From Bacillota bacterium (GTDB lineage: Bacteria; Bacillota; Clostridia; Acetivibrionales; JAMNXU01), in NCBI GenBank assembly GCA_023623175.1, contig JAMNXU010000029.1, positions 1 through 64,000 of the forward strand: a stretch of 64,000 nucleotides of DNA, in the 5' to 3' direction. Position 1 is the first letter of the stretch. Each line of letters opens with the position of its first letter. Shown here piece after piece: positions 1 to 9,683 of this stretch. The position numbers and the translations under genes are program-made. The notes below the pieces were generated by a model. The model ran no database searches. It was not told the DNA's origin and saw only the letters and a program-made list of their open reading frames with translations.

Positions 1-64
1 GCTATAGATTTAAGCAAGCTCTTTCAAAGCAGGCAAAAGCAGACTAAATTTTTTATGAATTGGT

Positions 65-94
65 GGCCTAATTTTAGGCCGGTAAGTGGCCTAA
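65..94. repeat. Short palindrome with an extra half-site
   Basis: GGCCTAA at 65-71 and TTAGGCC at 74-80 form a palindrome with a 2-nt centre. A third GGCCTAA half lies at 88-94. No gene is clearly attached, so this could be a protein site or a decayed repeat; the sequence does not decide. Confidence 0.35.
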
Positions 95-226
95 ATTCTG
101 ATTGACATTTACATTTTAATGAAAGATGGTAATAAAACTTGCAATTTAGATTAAATTTTTTTAACGAATAAATCCATTGAATTTGCTGATTCCCAGGTGT
201 AAAATATTTCATCGCCCATATCGGAT

Positions 227-529
227 ATGAGTTCACAATTTAACATGCTTTCATCCATAACAGATTGGCAGAAAAGATTCAGTATAATGGAAACAATATT
301 CAACGAATATAGTAAATTCATAATCTCAAATTCTCTTCTTCCTGAGCTTGATTTTAATCGTATTGATTTATATGAAATGCCCCTGCATGAAAACGAATTT
401 GATATTGTCAGAAATATTCTGAACAATCCGAATTGGCAAGCTGAACAGGAAATTATCAGGGAAAAGACTATAAAATTGGGTTTTGAGCCTGAGGCAAGCT
501 GTTGGGCCAGATGGTGGGGCATTGTATAA
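227..529 (+). CDS. Hypothetical protein, possibly a gene remnant
   Basis: The frame encodes 100 residues of ordinary protein composition, mixed charged and hydrophobic with four Trp, and no family I recognise. No Shine-Dalgarno sequence precedes the ATG, and the frame is closed by a stop only 27 nt upstream at 200-202. It may therefore be the C-terminal part of an older gene. An antisense frame covers the same bases but has a poorer composition. Treat as hypothetical. Confidence 0.35.
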   Translation: MSSQFNMLSSITDWQKRFSIMETIFNEYSKFIISNSLLPELDFNRIDLYEMPLHENEFDIVRNILNNPNWQAEQEIIREKTIKLGFEPEASCWARWWGIV

Positions 530-544
530 AGTTACCTCAATACA

Positions 545-736
545 CTAACACCTGACTATTGTAAACGAAAAAAAAGCCATTATAAATGTAGGGCTTTCCC
601 AGTTATCTATTAGCCATTCCTCCACCCATTGATGTTTTCCGGCCTTCGTTTTTGTTATTTCTGACCATCTGATCAGTTCTCTCCTTGCATCTGTTAATGA
701 CTCCATATCAGTGTATTCCTTTGAAGCAAAATCCAA
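545..736 (-). CDS. Hypothetical small protein
   Basis: This is a 63-residue frame that starts with TTG, preceded by an AAGGA motif about six bases upstream. The middle is rich in charged and Trp residues and looks protein-like, and the last 15 residues are hydrophobic. I recognise no family. It lies convergent to the equally doubtful ORF at 227-529, so both may be debris of a lost locus. Confidence 0.28.
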   Translation of the reverse strand: MDFASKEYTDMESLTDARRELIRWSEITKTKAGKHQWVEEWLIDNWESPTFIMAFFSFTIVRC

Positions 737-1064
737 ATGGTTCCTTTTTGGAGCGCTCGCCTGTCTTCCCTGACCCTATCCTGTATTAAGATATATTCAA
801 CACCATTTACACTTTTTAATGATTCCGCCTACCCCTTATAAGTTCAAAAAACTGCTTCAATGGCAAAACAAATGTAAAGACAATGATTATTAACATAAAC
901 TTCGTAAAAGAAAGGAAGGAGCACCAACTTAAAAAAGCTGAAAAACTGCCTTGAATGGGGAGCATTATACATGCGAATATTATATTGTATTATTTAAGTG
1001 TAATTGAATTGAATATCCAGTTTAAAATTATCCATTATTTATTTTGAATGTGAGGGATGTCGGG
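737..1064. other. Gap before the FAD/GH125 operon
   Basis: About 330 bp of AT-rich sequence with no credible ORF. It must hold the promoter of the downstream plus-strand operon, but I cannot pick convincing -35/-10 hexamers or a catabolite operator by eye. Confidence 0.4.
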
Positions 1065-2483
1065 GTGAATCAGTTAACAGTTCATGAAGCTGCACGGGAG
1101 GTTTCTGTACGCGAACAAGTAGATGTTGTTGTATGTGGCGGTGGTCCTGCAGGTGTTGGAGCGGCTATAGCTGCGGCGAGAATGGGAATGACGGTAACAC
1201 TGGTTGAGAGCTTCGGATTTCTGGGAGGCATGATTACTGCAGCAGGTGTAAACGGAATAGGAGGCTGGCAGCATGACCTTGATGGCAGGCCGCTGGTGCA
1301 GGGAATCGCGATGGATATTATGAGAAAGCTGGCCAGAATCGGCGGTGTATCAGAAGCAGATGTTGAAAGAGTATTCACACCTGTAGACAGAAGGCCGACT
1401 TATCGGGAAGGAAGTTTAGGATGTTACTGGCTTGACACTAATCCGGAATACATGAAAATTGCGCTGGATGAAATGATGGAGCAAGAAGGAGTAAAAGTCA
1501 TTCTGCATGCAAATGCAGTAATGCCTGTCATGGACGGTAATGCCGTGAGGGGAATATTTATTGAAAGCAAATCCGGACGCCAGGCCATACTTGCAAAGAT
1601 CACCATTGACTGTACAGGTGATGGAGATATTGCGGCCAGGGCCGGAGCAGAATTTGACATAGGCAGGCCGGAAGATGGCGCATGCCAACCCATGACCATG
1701 ATTTTTACCGTAGGTAATGCTGATATCCCTCCGATGAGCCAAAAACTTAGCGAAGATAAATCACACCTGGAACCTTTGGTGAGAAACCGCTATGAGGGAG
1801 CTGTCCGCCTGGCCAGGGAGAGAGGCGAAATTGTGCTCAATCCCAACGATATTTTCTGTGCTGCTACACCATTAGATCGAAGATATCGTCACGTACGGTC
1901 TGTTAATTTTACACGTATACAAAAGATGGATGCAACAAATGTAGATGACCTGACAAAAGCTGAGATTTTAGGCAGAAAGCAGGTTTTGGAGGCTGTCAGC
2001 TTCATGCGCAAATATGTTTTGGGCTGTGATGAAGCTTTTCTGATTTCCATGCCTGCTACCATTGGAATCAGGGAAAGCCGCAGAATAAAGGGAGAATACA
2101 CATTAACAGGAGATGATATCCAAAATGGTGCACGGTTTGATGATTGCATTCTGCGCGCCATTTACCTGATTGATATCCATAATCCTACCGATGTAGGAAA
2201 GCCTTCCACACTGAAAATGCTGGATCAGCCTTATGACATTCCCTATAGGTGCCTGGTTCCCCAGGGGATAGAAAACCTGCTGGTGGCGGGGAGATGTATT
2301 TCGGGAGATATCGTAGCTTTGTCCAGTTTCCGTATCCAATCCCATTGTATTGGATTGGGAGAAGCTGCAGGTACGGCAGCAGCCCTGGCAATAAGTATGG
2401 ATCGGACTCCAAGACAGTTGGATGCATCAAAGCTGCGGGAAATCCTGACTCGTAATGGTGCCAATGTGGGGATGGGAATATAA
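1065..2483 (+). CDS. FAD-dependent oxidoreductase (FAD_oxidored family)
   Basis: A flavoprotein of the PF12831-like family. The N-terminal Rossmann motif GGGPAG is at residues 25-30, followed by an acidic strand end (LVES) and the family segment FGFLGG. Near the C-terminus, LVAGRCISGD matches the second FAD-contact region. I chose GTG at 1065 because GAGGG at 1052-1056 is well spaced from it; an in-frame TTG at 1044 lacks a ribosome site and would add seven residues. The substrate is unknown. Relatives often sit in carbohydrate-use clusters, and this gene is followed after 26 nt by an unknown gene and then by GH125, so an oxidising step on a sugar-derived compound is plausible but inferred. 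Confidence 0.85.
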   Translation: MNQLTVHEAAREVSVREQVDVVVCGGGPAGVGAAIAAARMGMTVTLVESFGFLGGMITAAGVNGIGGWQHDLDGRPLVQGIAMDIMRKLARIGGVSEADVERVFTPVDRRPTYREGSLGCYWLDTNPEYMKIALDEMMEQEGVKVILHANAVMPVMDGNAVRGIFIESKSGRQAILAKITIDCTGDGDIAARAGAEFDIGRPEDGACQPMTMIFTVGNADIPPMSQKLSEDKSHLEPLVRNRYEGAVRLARERGEIVLNPNDIFCAATPLDRRYRHVRSVNFTRIQKMDATNVDDLTKAEILGRKQVLEAVSFMRKYVLGCDEAFLISMPATIGIRESRRIKGEYTLTGDDIQNGARFDDCILRAIYLIDIHNPTDVGKPSTLKMLDQPYDIPYRCLVPQGIENLLVAGRCISGDIVALSSFRIQSHCIGLGEAAGTAAALAISMDRTPRQLDASKLREILTRNGANVGMGI

Positions 2484-2509
2484 CCAATATTGATGGAGAG
2501 TACAAGACC

Positions 2510-4336
2510 ATGGCGAAAAAAGTATTGTGGATGCTAATGTCTGATCTTAATCGCAAGGACGTGCATCTGGCCATACCAACAGCAGCATGGATAGCAAAAG
2601 AGGCCGGGGCAGAGTTTGAGTGCTACCTGGAAAGTGAACGGAATGGAAGGCTCTTTGCAAGAACAGGAAGCACGGTTTTGGGAGGACATCATCACCAGCA
2701 ATTCAATTACCTGAATGCTGTTTTTGATGTAAAATACATTATTCTGGGAGAGGCTTCTGTATTTCGTTCTTCTATAGATGTATTTGGTGCTGAAGTGATA
2801 GTTGAAACTGAAAGCTTGGCAGAGGTATACAAGAAACTTCTTGCCCTGGCTGGAATGAAGGCGGAAAATGCCGTTTTTGCTCCGGGAAGTGTCATAAAAG
2901 CATCGGATAAGAATCTTGAAATAGGTCCGTATATATATCCGGAAATACTCTTCAGAAAAGCGCTGGCATTTCCTGTAGATAATCTCATGGAGGCTGGAGA
3001 GTATATCAGGGAAGAAGGTATAAGTAATATATACTCGATTTACATATCAGAACACGAAAAGAAGAATCTTGTTAAAAGTTTTCCCGGAGTAGAGGTAATA
3101 GACAGTATAAAAGAAACGGATACCTATGGAACCATTACAGTAAGAATAGCTGAACGCTGGAAAAACAGTGCAAAGGGTTTGGCTTTCGCAGATCCGGCAG
3201 CGATATTATCACAATTAGCCTCGCTATGCAGGGATGCCAGAGTATCTGTTTATGGTGAAAAAAGCCAGGTAAAACAAAACGAAATAATTCTCCATGACTA
3301 TACTGAAGCTAAATCCGAGATTTGCGCAGATGTCATCCGGCTTGCGGAAGAAATAGGAAACAGGGTAATTGTCGGGAGGCAAACCGGAGACGGTGATTTG
3401 TTTGAGTGGGCAAAAGGAGGAGTATGCATACAGATCATGGATCCCAACCGGCCTGCATTCCCAATTGTAGGGACAATACCTCAAATTTGGGCTAATAAAA
3501 AAACAAGCTTATATGACAGCGAGCCCGATGATGAGACACTGCTAGGATATGCCAGGGAAGGAAAAATACTTGCGACACTCATGTGGCATTCAGGTGAAAT
3601 GGCTCATAATGAAGCAATGCTGAATCTTTTGGAGCTCTCCAGCATCACAGGAATAAAAATGGGTATTGGAGTCCATGCTGCCAGGTACGAGACCTGTCCA
3701 CAGATGTGGGAATTAATAAACATTCCCAGGGAGAAAGGCGGAGTTCAGGGCCTTATCGAGCCTGTAATTCACTCCGGCGGTATGGGAATCATGGCGGAAG
3801 TTAATTGTCCTCCCGACTTGTTAAGGCAGCATTGTAAAACGGCATTGGAAAGGATACGCAGGCTGGCAGGCGACGGGGCTGTACCAAAGGGCTATTATGC
3901 TTTCGCAGATACAGACCTTGAGACTTTGACATACTCAAATGATGAGATATATAAAGCTGTAGAAGATTGTGGACTGGAATATTTCATTTCCTCTGTCAGA
4001 CCAGGGAGAAACCTGATAATTTATGAATCGGAAAAACTGATCGCCATTAACCAGACAGTCAGAACCCAATGCTTTGGGTCGCCCTTTGTGCGAGTAACAA
4101 CTGTTGAGGATTTTAAGGAGAGTGCTTTTAGAATCAAACCCGGATGGATTATTGGTACGTTAGATGCACCTGTCATTTCGTTTAACCCATATATATGGAG
4201 ACATGGTTCCAGGTTTATGGAGATTGTGGACTGGATGCTAAATACTCCGGGGATCATTAATGTCACTCCCCATACTATAGCCCGGTATGCAAGAATTCTC
4301 AGGCAACAGAACATCTTACCCATGTACAGGAAGTGA
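2510..4336 (+). CDS. Uncharacterised 608-residue protein
   Basis: I do not recognise this family. It is a soluble protein with no signal peptide or membrane segment. The N-terminal third reads as an alpha/beta fold (AKKVLWMLMSD, then AAWIAKEAGAEFECYLES). The C-terminal half has several conserved-looking acidic, His and aromatic stretches: MWHSGEMAHNEAM, EPVIHSGGMGIMAEV, YYAFADTDLETLTYS and IWRHGSRFMEIVDWML. The C-terminal part is loosely reminiscent of polysaccharide-deacetylase-like barrels, but no NodB motif is present. A GGAGAG site precedes the ATG. It sits 26 nt after the FAD enzyme and 59 nt before GH125, so all three are probably co-transcribed and share a substrate. Confidence 0.75.
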   Translation: MAKKVLWMLMSDLNRKDVHLAIPTAAWIAKEAGAEFECYLESERNGRLFARTGSTVLGGHHHQQFNYLNAVFDVKYIILGEASVFRSSIDVFGAEVIVETESLAEVYKKLLALAGMKAENAVFAPGSVIKASDKNLEIGPYIYPEILFRKALAFPVDNLMEAGEYIREEGISNIYSIYISEHEKKNLVKSFPGVEVIDSIKETDTYGTITVRIAERWKNSAKGLAFADPAAILSQLASLCRDARVSVYGEKSQVKQNEIILHDYTEAKSEICADVIRLAEEIGNRVIVGRQTGDGDLFEWAKGGVCIQIMDPNRPAFPIVGTIPQIWANKKTSLYDSEPDDETLLGYAREGKILATLMWHSGEMAHNEAMLNLLELSSITGIKMGIGVHAARYETCPQMWELINIPREKGGVQGLIEPVIHSGGMGIMAEVNCPPDLLRQHCKTALERIRRLAGDGAVPKGYYAFADTDLETLTYSNDEIYKAVEDCGLEYFISSVRPGRNLIIYESEKLIAINQTVRTQCFGSPFVRVTTVEDFKESAFRIKPGWIIGTLDAPVISFNPYIWRHGSRFMEIVDWMLNTPGIINVTPHTIARYARILRQQNILPMYRK

Positions 4337-4395
4337 TCCCTGTGCAGGGATTGAAACATGCAAGACAATATTTTTAACAAACAGGAGGAGATTGT

Positions 4396-5688
4396 GTGAA
4401 ATACTTACCGAAGTCAATAACAGAAGCTATTGATGAAGTTTGCTCGAAGCTGGAGCATAGGCCCAAATTGAGGGAAATGTTCAGAAAATGTTTTCCTAAT
4501 ACACTGGAAACTACCACAGAATTATTGGAGGACGGTACCACCTATGTGTTTACAGGTGATATTCCTGCACTTTGGTTAAGAGATTCTGCTGCGCAGGTAC
4601 GTCATTATCTTCCCTTTGCAAAAGAAGACAATGACTTGCAAAGAATTATTGAAGGACTGATAAAAAAGCAGGTACAGTATATCCTGATTGACCCTTATGC
4701 CAATGCTTTTAACAAAGAGCCTGACGGAGCCTGCTGGCATAAGGATATTACTGATTTGAATGACTGGATATGGGAACGAAAGTATGAAGTCGATTCGCTT
4801 TGTTATCCGATCCAGCTTGCTTACCTTTATTGGAAGGCAACTGGAATTACCCGTATTTTTGACAGCAATTTCAAGTTGGCCCTGAATAAGATATTGAATC
4901 TTTGGAGAGTTGAACAAAGACATCATGAAAAGTCACCTTACACCTTTTTAAGGCTGTGCCAGGGGAAGGAGAATGGCCAGTTGTACAACAATGGCAAGGG
5001 CATGCCGGTGAATTATACCGGAATGACCTGGTCAGGTTTCAGACCCAGTGATGATGCGTGTACTTTTGGATACCTGATACCTTCAAATATGTTTGCTGTA
5101 GTGGTACTAAAGTATGTGGAGGAAATATCAGCAGAAGTATATCACGATGAGGAGCTGAAGACAGCTGCCGAATCTTTGCGTGTAGAGATTGACCGTGGCA
5201 TAAAAACCTACGGTGTTTATAACCATCCCCGGTTTGGAAAAATATATGCCTATGAGACAGATGGTTACGGAAACTATTCGCTGATGGATGATGCCAATGT
5301 ACCAAGCCTGCTTGCAATGACATATCTCGGCTACACAACACCGGATGACCCGCTTTATCAGAATACAAGAAAGTTTGTCCTAAGCTCCGACAATCCATAT
5401 TATTATGAGGGTAAATATGCCAGGGGCATCGGAAGTGAACATACGCAGCCGGGCTGGGTTTGGCACATCGGAATAATTATGCAGGCATTGACCTCTACTG
5501 ATGAGGAGGAAATCAAAGAGCTTGTGAATATGTTGGAAAATACCGATGCGGGAACAGGATTTATGCATGAGGCATTTAATCCGGATAACCCGGCTGAATA
5601 TACCAGGCCCTGGTTTGCCTGGGCAAATTCATTATTTGGCGAGCTGATATACACGCTGGTGCAGTCTGGATCTGCTGCATTGAAATAA
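4396..5688 (+). CDS. GH125 exo-alpha-1,6-mannosidase
   Basis: Family GH125 enzymes are metal-independent, inverting exo-alpha-1,6-mannosidases acting on yeast mannan or N-glycan arms. The family signature GDIPALWLRDSAAQVRHY is at residues 54-71. Asp219/Asp220 (RPSDDAC) and Glu392 (MHEAF) fall at the positions I recall for the acid (Asp220) and base (Glu393) of the Clostridium perfringens enzyme. The 430-residue length is normal for the family. Start is GTG at 4396, five bases after AGGAGGAG at 4383-4390. There is no signal peptide, so the enzyme probably acts on imported oligosaccharides in the cytoplasm. Confidence 0.93.
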   Translation: MKYLPKSITEAIDEVCSKLEHRPKLREMFRKCFPNTLETTTELLEDGTTYVFTGDIPALWLRDSAAQVRHYLPFAKEDNDLQRIIEGLIKKQVQYILIDPYANAFNKEPDGACWHKDITDLNDWIWERKYEVDSLCYPIQLAYLYWKATGITRIFDSNFKLALNKILNLWRVEQRHHEKSPYTFLRLCQGKENGQLYNNGKGMPVNYTGMTWSGFRPSDDACTFGYLIPSNMFAVVVLKYVEEISAEVYHDEELKTAAESLRVEIDRGIKTYGVYNHPRFGKIYAYETDGYGNYSLMDDANVPSLLAMTYLGYTTPDDPLYQNTRKFVLSSDNPYYYEGKYARGIGSEHTQPGWVWHIGIIMQALTSTDEEEIKELVNMLENTDAGTGFMHEAFNPDNPAEYTRPWFAWANSLFGELIYTLVQSGSAALK

Positions 5689-5781
5689 ATAGAGCAATTG
5701 GAATTCGGCTTTTAAATTTATTACATTTACTTTCTCTCAATTTGATAAAAAAATATGCTCTGCACTATATTATATAACCAA

Positions 5782-5814
5782 GGGCATTAAAGCCATAATT
5801 TGGCTTTTATGCCC
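5782..5814. other. Hairpin without T-tract after GH125
   Basis: GGGCATTAAAGCC (5782-5794) pairs with GGCTTTTATGCCC (5802-5814) with one mismatch around a 7-nt loop. No T-run follows on the plus strand, so it is at best a weak terminator or a 3'-end stabiliser for the GH125 operon. Confidence 0.45.
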
Positions 5815-5871
5815 CAATGAAAAATATCATAGAAAGCTGATTTACAGAAAAAGTTTCACACAGCCTTTAAA

Positions 5872-5907
5872 GAAAAAGACCCTGCATTTTTATTATTTGC
5901 AGGGTCT
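5872..5907 (-). terminator. Intrinsic terminator of the ABC remnant
   Basis: AGACCCTGCA (5877-5886) and TGCAGGGTCT (5898-5907) form a perfect 10-bp stem. On the minus strand the stem is followed by TTTTTC. It lies directly after the stop of the decayed ABC gene, which supports a real gene having once ended here. Confidence 0.75.
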
Positions 5908-5913
5908 GTTACG

Positions 5914-6135
5914 TCACTGTTCATTCCATACATACCATTTTTTCTGCTCGTTAAATAACCTTTTATATTGGCTAAAGCTTTCCAGCAGCTGGTTATGACT
6001 ACCATTGCCAACAATCTCTCCTTTGTCCAATACGATGATCCTGTCAGCTAACTTTACTTGACCCAGTCTGTGAGTAACAATAAAAGCTGTGCTTCCTTGA
6101 GTATTCGCCAGGGCAAAGGCTGAATAAATAAACGC
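5914..6135 (-). pseudogene. C-terminal remnant of an ABC exporter ATPase
   Basis: About 74 codons on the minus strand end at the TGA at 5914-5916. They include the switch-His loop (FIVTHRLGQV), the strand ADRIIVLDKGEIVGNGSH and the usual family tail (NQLLESFSQYKRLF). This is the last part of a nucleotide-binding domain of the multidrug or peptide exporter type. Walker A, signature and Walker B are all missing, and an in-frame stop lies just upstream at 6151-6153. It is therefore a truncated gene remnant. It differs in sequence from the three intact exporters at 10-16 kb. Confidence 0.8.
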
Positions 6136-6210
6136 ACCTGACGGTAAAATTTACAAGGGTAATTATCGTATAGTAAAAGCTTATCTGCAATTATACAAGG
6201 AAGAGCTATT

Positions 6211-6333
6211 ATGGGTTTAGTCATAGTAGCCATTCTTTTGGGTATACCAATTTCTAAATTTTCAAATCTGATTATTAGTATCCTTTATTTTTGGGGGTAT
6301 ACTAAGTTCAATAAATTTATGGAAGGGAAATAA
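6211..6333 (+). CDS. Possible 40-residue membrane peptide
   Basis: ATG at 6211 is preceded by AGGAAG. The frame codes for 40 residues: a hydrophobic N-terminal half ([14 protein letters not shown]), a second hydrophobic stretch, and a basic tail ending in EGK. It ends four bases before the DUF255 gene. The frame stays open about 48 bases upstream of the ATG, so it may be the tail of a lost permease belonging with the ABC remnant next door rather than a real small gene. Confidence 0.3.
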   Translation: MGLVIVAILLGIPISKFSNLIISILYFWGYTKFNKFMEGK

Positions 6334-6337
6334 TAAA

Positions 6338-8530
6338 ATGACTCATTCAAATAAAACACCCAATAGATTGATACATGAGAAATCTCCTTACCTGTTACAG
6401 CATGCATATAACCCCGTGGACTGGTTTCCATGGAGTGATGAAGCCTTTGAAAAGGCTAAGTCTGAAGATAAGCCCATCTTCCTCTCCATCGGATATTCCA
6501 CCTGCCACTGGTGCCATGTGATGGAGCGCGAATCCTTTGAAGATGAGGAAGTCTCCGATTTCCTCAACAAGCATTTTGTAGCCATAAAAGTAGACCGCGA
6601 GGAGCGTCCTGATATTGACCATATTTACATGACCGTGTGCCAGGCTATTACCGGCCATGGCGGATGGCCCCTGAGCGTTTTTTTGACCCCGGATAAAAAA
6701 CCGTTCTATGCGGGTACGTATTTCCCGAAAAATGACCGCATGGGCATGGTAGGATTTATAACGCTGCTTAAACGTATAAGCGATGCCTGGAATAAAAATC
6801 ACGATACCCTTTTGGAATCGAGTGATCAGATTATCAATATCGTCGAAAGCCAGTCCGATGTTTTCCCCGGTGAGGTCGGCATGGAAACGCTTCACGCCGC
6901 TTTCAGGGATTTCGAAAAAGATTTTGACAGTATTTACGGCGGTTTCGGCAGCGCTCCCAAGTTTCCCACTCCCCATAACCTGTATTTCCTTCTCCGGTAC
7001 TGGTATATAACCAAAAACGAATCCGCATTGAAAATGGTTGAAAAGACGCTGGACTCGATGCACCGCGGAGGTATTTATGACCACATTGGCTTTGGATTCA
7101 GCCGTTACTCCACCGACAGGAAATGGCTCGTACCCCATTTTGAAAAAATGCTGTATGATAATGCGCTGCTGGCCATTGCCTATGTTGAAGCCTTCCAGGC
7201 AACCAAGAAGAGCGAATATGCCGAGATCGCCAACCAGATTTTTGCTTATGTGCTCAGGGACATGACGTCGCCCGAAGGCGCATTTTATTCCGCGGAAGAT
7301 GCGGATTCCGAAGGCGTGGAAGGCAAATTCTACGTCTGGACTCCGGCCGAGGTAAATAAAGTGCTTGGTGAGGAAGCAGGGATAAAGTTTTGCACCCTTT
7401 ATGACATTACGGAGCGTGGCAATTTCGAAGGAAAGAGCATACCCAATCTGCTGAAATCCCGCCTTAGCCCGGAAGACAGGCAATTTGCGGAAGAATGCAG
7501 GCAGAAGCTTTTTGAATACAGGGAAAAGCGCATCCATCCCCATAAGGATGACAAAATCCTCACGGCCTGGAACGGCCTGATGATTGCGGCATTGTCAATT
7601 GGAGGAAGAGTTCTGGGCAACCGGGATTATATCGACGCTGCAGCAAAAGCTGCGGATTTCATCCTGCAAAAAATGGTTCGTGAAGACGGGCGGCTCCTGG
7701 CCCGCTACCGGGACGGCCATGCCGCTTACCCGGCCTACCTGGACGATTATTCCTTCCTGGTATGGGGCCTGATTGAGCTTTACCAGGCCACTTACAGGAC
7801 CGAATACCTCAGGCATGCCCTGAGGCTGAATGATGACATGGTAAGGCTGTTCCTGGATGAAAAAGAGGGAGGTCTTTTCATTTACGGTTCGGATAGCGAG
7901 CAATTGATTTCAAGGCCCAAGGAGCTTTATGACGGTGCCACCCCTTCAGGCAATTCCGTTTCAACTATGAATTTTTTAAAGCTTGCTCGACTGGCCGGAA
8001 GAACCGACCTTGAGGATCTGGCCCAACAACAATTCTACACTTTCGGCGGCAGTCTTAATGCGGTTCCAAGGGCTTATGCATTCATGCTTTCGGCCCTTGG
8101 TTTTGCCCTTTCCGGTTCAACGGAAGTTGTACTGGTTGAAGGTCCGGGTATGGCTGATGCGTTTGCCACTGGTGACATGGCCAATGGTGTCATGACTGGC
8201 AAGGCGGATACAGCAAATAAAGGATATACTGCGGCATGCAGGGTGAAAGAAACAAGTGGGCGTATCCTCGGATCATATGAAACAGATAGTCTGGAAGAAA
8301 TGACAGCTGTACTCGGAAAGGACTTTCATCCTTTTACTGTATCTGTTCTGGTAAATCATGAAAACAGCGATTTGGTGGCTCTTGCGCCATATACAGCCAA
8401 TTACGTCGCCGTTGACGAAAAAACCACAGCCTACGTTTGCCGGAATTTCAGCTGCATGGCTCCGGTGACAACACCGGGTAAGCTCGCGGAATTACTGTCC
8501 GAACAGGTTGATGTAAATGCACAACTTTGA
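6338..8530 (+). CDS. DUF255 thioredoxin-like domain protein (YyaL type)
   Basis: A member of the broad DUF255/YyaL family that includes human SPATA20. Residues 1-170 form a thioredoxin-like domain that opens with [21 protein letters not shown] and carries the Cys pair CHWC at 56-59. The rest, to residue 730, is an alpha/alpha barrel like N-acylglucosamine 2-epimerases. Length is normal for the family. The biochemical role is not settled; a cytoplasmic redox or sugar-linked function is usually proposed. GGAAGGG precedes the ATG by about ten bases. It runs in the same direction as murI. Confidence 0.92.
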   Translation: MTHSNKTPNRLIHEKSPYLLQHAYNPVDWFPWSDEAFEKAKSEDKPIFLSIGYSTCHWCHVMERESFEDEEVSDFLNKHFVAIKVDREERPDIDHIYMTVCQAITGHGGWPLSVFLTPDKKPFYAGTYFPKNDRMGMVGFITLLKRISDAWNKNHDTLLESSDQIINIVESQSDVFPGEVGMETLHAAFRDFEKDFDSIYGGFGSAPKFPTPHNLYFLLRYWYITKNESALKMVEKTLDSMHRGGIYDHIGFGFSRYSTDRKWLVPHFEKMLYDNALLAIAYVEAFQATKKSEYAEIANQIFAYVLRDMTSPEGAFYSAEDADSEGVEGKFYVWTPAEVNKVLGEEAGIKFCTLYDITERGNFEGKSIPNLLKSRLSPEDRQFAEECRQKLFEYREKRIHPHKDDKILTAWNGLMIAALSIGGRVLGNRDYIDAAAKAADFILQKMVREDGRLLARYRDGHAAYPAYLDDYSFLVWGLIELYQATYRTEYLRHALRLNDDMVRLFLDEKEGGLFIYGSDSEQLISRPKELYDGATPSGNSVSTMNFLKLARLAGRTDLEDLAQQQFYTFGGSLNAVPRAYAFMLSALGFALSGSTEVVLVEGPGMADAFATGDMANGVMTGKADTANKGYTAACRVKETSGRILGSYETDSLEEMTAVLGKDFHPFTVSVLVNHENSDLVALAPYTANYVAVDEKTTAYVCRNFSCMAPVTTPGKLAELLSEQVDVNAQL

Positions 8531-8723
8531 ATCCGGTGTATATGTTCTGACAATCCGCGTGTATTTAATCCGCACGTACTGAATATACCTGTATTAAAGA
8601 ACATATTTGCATTTCCAATCATATTTCCGATATTTCGCCCAATATGGTAAAATAATTCATGGAAAGGCCAATTATCTCGACAGTGAGAAATTGGCCAAAA
8701 TTCTGACAATTGGAGAATTACCG

Positions 8724-9491
8724 ATGAGAATTGCTTTTTTTGACTCGGGAGTGGGAGGACTTACGGTTCTCAGAGAAGCATTGAAGCTCCTGCCCCGTGA
8801 AAATTACATATATTATGCCGATGCACTGAATGCGCCTTATGGCACAAAATCAAAGGATGAGGTAAGATTAATAGTAAAAAAAGCCGTTGAGTTTCTTAAT
8901 GCAAGAGGTATCAAGGCACTGGTGGTAGCCTGCAATACTGCCACCAGTATTGCAATCGACGATCTGCGGGCCAGTTTCAAATTCCCGGTCATCGGTATGG
9001 AGCCGGCTGTCAAACCCGCGGTGGAAAAAAACAACGGCCACGGGAAGCGTGTTTTGGTGGTTGCAACCCCGTTAACCCTCAGGGAGGAAAAATTCCACAA
9101 CCTTGTGTCGCGAGTGGACACGCAGCATATCGTGGACTATCTTCCCATGCCGGAACTTGTTCTGTTTGCTGAAAAAATGATTTTTGACGGGGAGGAAGTT
9201 TCTGACTATATCAGGGAGCAGCTTTCAGCCTTCGACCTGAAAAACTACGGAACGCTGGTCCTGGGTTGTACCCATTTCCCCTACTTCAGGAAAGTTTTTG
9301 AAAGCATTATTCCTCCCGGCATGGATATAATAGACGGCAATTACAGCACTGTCAGGCATATGAAAAACGTTTTGGAAAATAACGGCCTCCTGGACGGAAA
9401 GGGCTGCGGTGATATCGAGTTCTTTGTTTCATCAAGACCCGCTGACGAAGAAACAGTGCGGAAATTTAAAAAGCTGCTTGAAACAAATTAA
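8724..9491 (+). CDS. murI: Glutamate racemase
   Basis: Interconverts L- and D-glutamate for peptidoglycan precursors in the cytoplasm. The N-terminus IAFFDSGVGGLTVLREA contains the catalytic-region DSGVGG. The two catalytic Cys motifs are ACNTATS and LGCTHFPYF. The 255-residue length is typical. I start at ATG 8724 because GGAGA at 8712-8716 is seven bases upstream; an in-frame ATG at 8607 would add 39 residues unlike any MurI. The stop at 9491 lies inside the first unit of a triplicated segment described separately. Confidence 0.93.
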   Translation: MRIAFFDSGVGGLTVLREALKLLPRENYIYYADALNAPYGTKSKDEVRLIVKKAVEFLNARGIKALVVACNTATSIAIDDLRASFKFPVIGMEPAVKPAVEKNNGHGKRVLVVATPLTLREEKFHNLVSRVDTQHIVDYLPMPELVLFAEKMIFDGEEVSDYIREQLSAFDLKNYGTLVLGCTHFPYFRKVFESIIPPGMDIIDGNYSTVRHMKNVLENNGLLDGKGCGDIEFFVSSRPADEETVRKFKKLLETN

Positions 9492-9549
9492 AAAGCTGCC
9501 TAAAACAAGCTAAAAAGCTGCCTGAAACAGCCTTATCAAGCAGCTTTTA
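9467..9549 (+). repeat. Triplicated murI 3' end plus inverted copy
   Basis: Three consecutive units of about 22 bp begin with AAAAAGCTGC, near 9468, 9490 and 9512. The first is the coding end of murI and the others follow the stop. TCAAGCAGCTTTT at 9536-9548 is a perfect inverse of AAAAGCTGCTTGA at 9469-9481. The inverted pair could act as a terminator-like hairpin, and the tandem copies look like slippage of the gene end. Confidence 0.7.
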
Positions 9550-9683
9550 ACTCCTTAAAAAACTTTAATTACGGTTTTAATTTTTGATTCTGTTCTTTAT
9601 TTTTAAATTAACTTAATTTTTAAATTAATCTTATATTAAATCGTAGTTTTTATTCTTCTTAATCCTTCATCCTGTCCCCGATC

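Noticed and set aside
2510-4336. Assigning the 608-residue protein as a polysaccharide deacetylase
   Set aside because: No TFDDG-type or HxxxH NodB motif is present; the resemblance is only to a general barrel pattern.
6395-7543. Long minus-strand frame (382 codons) opposite the DUF255 gene
   Set aside because: Lies wholly antisense to a well-supported family protein and has no family features or ribosome site.
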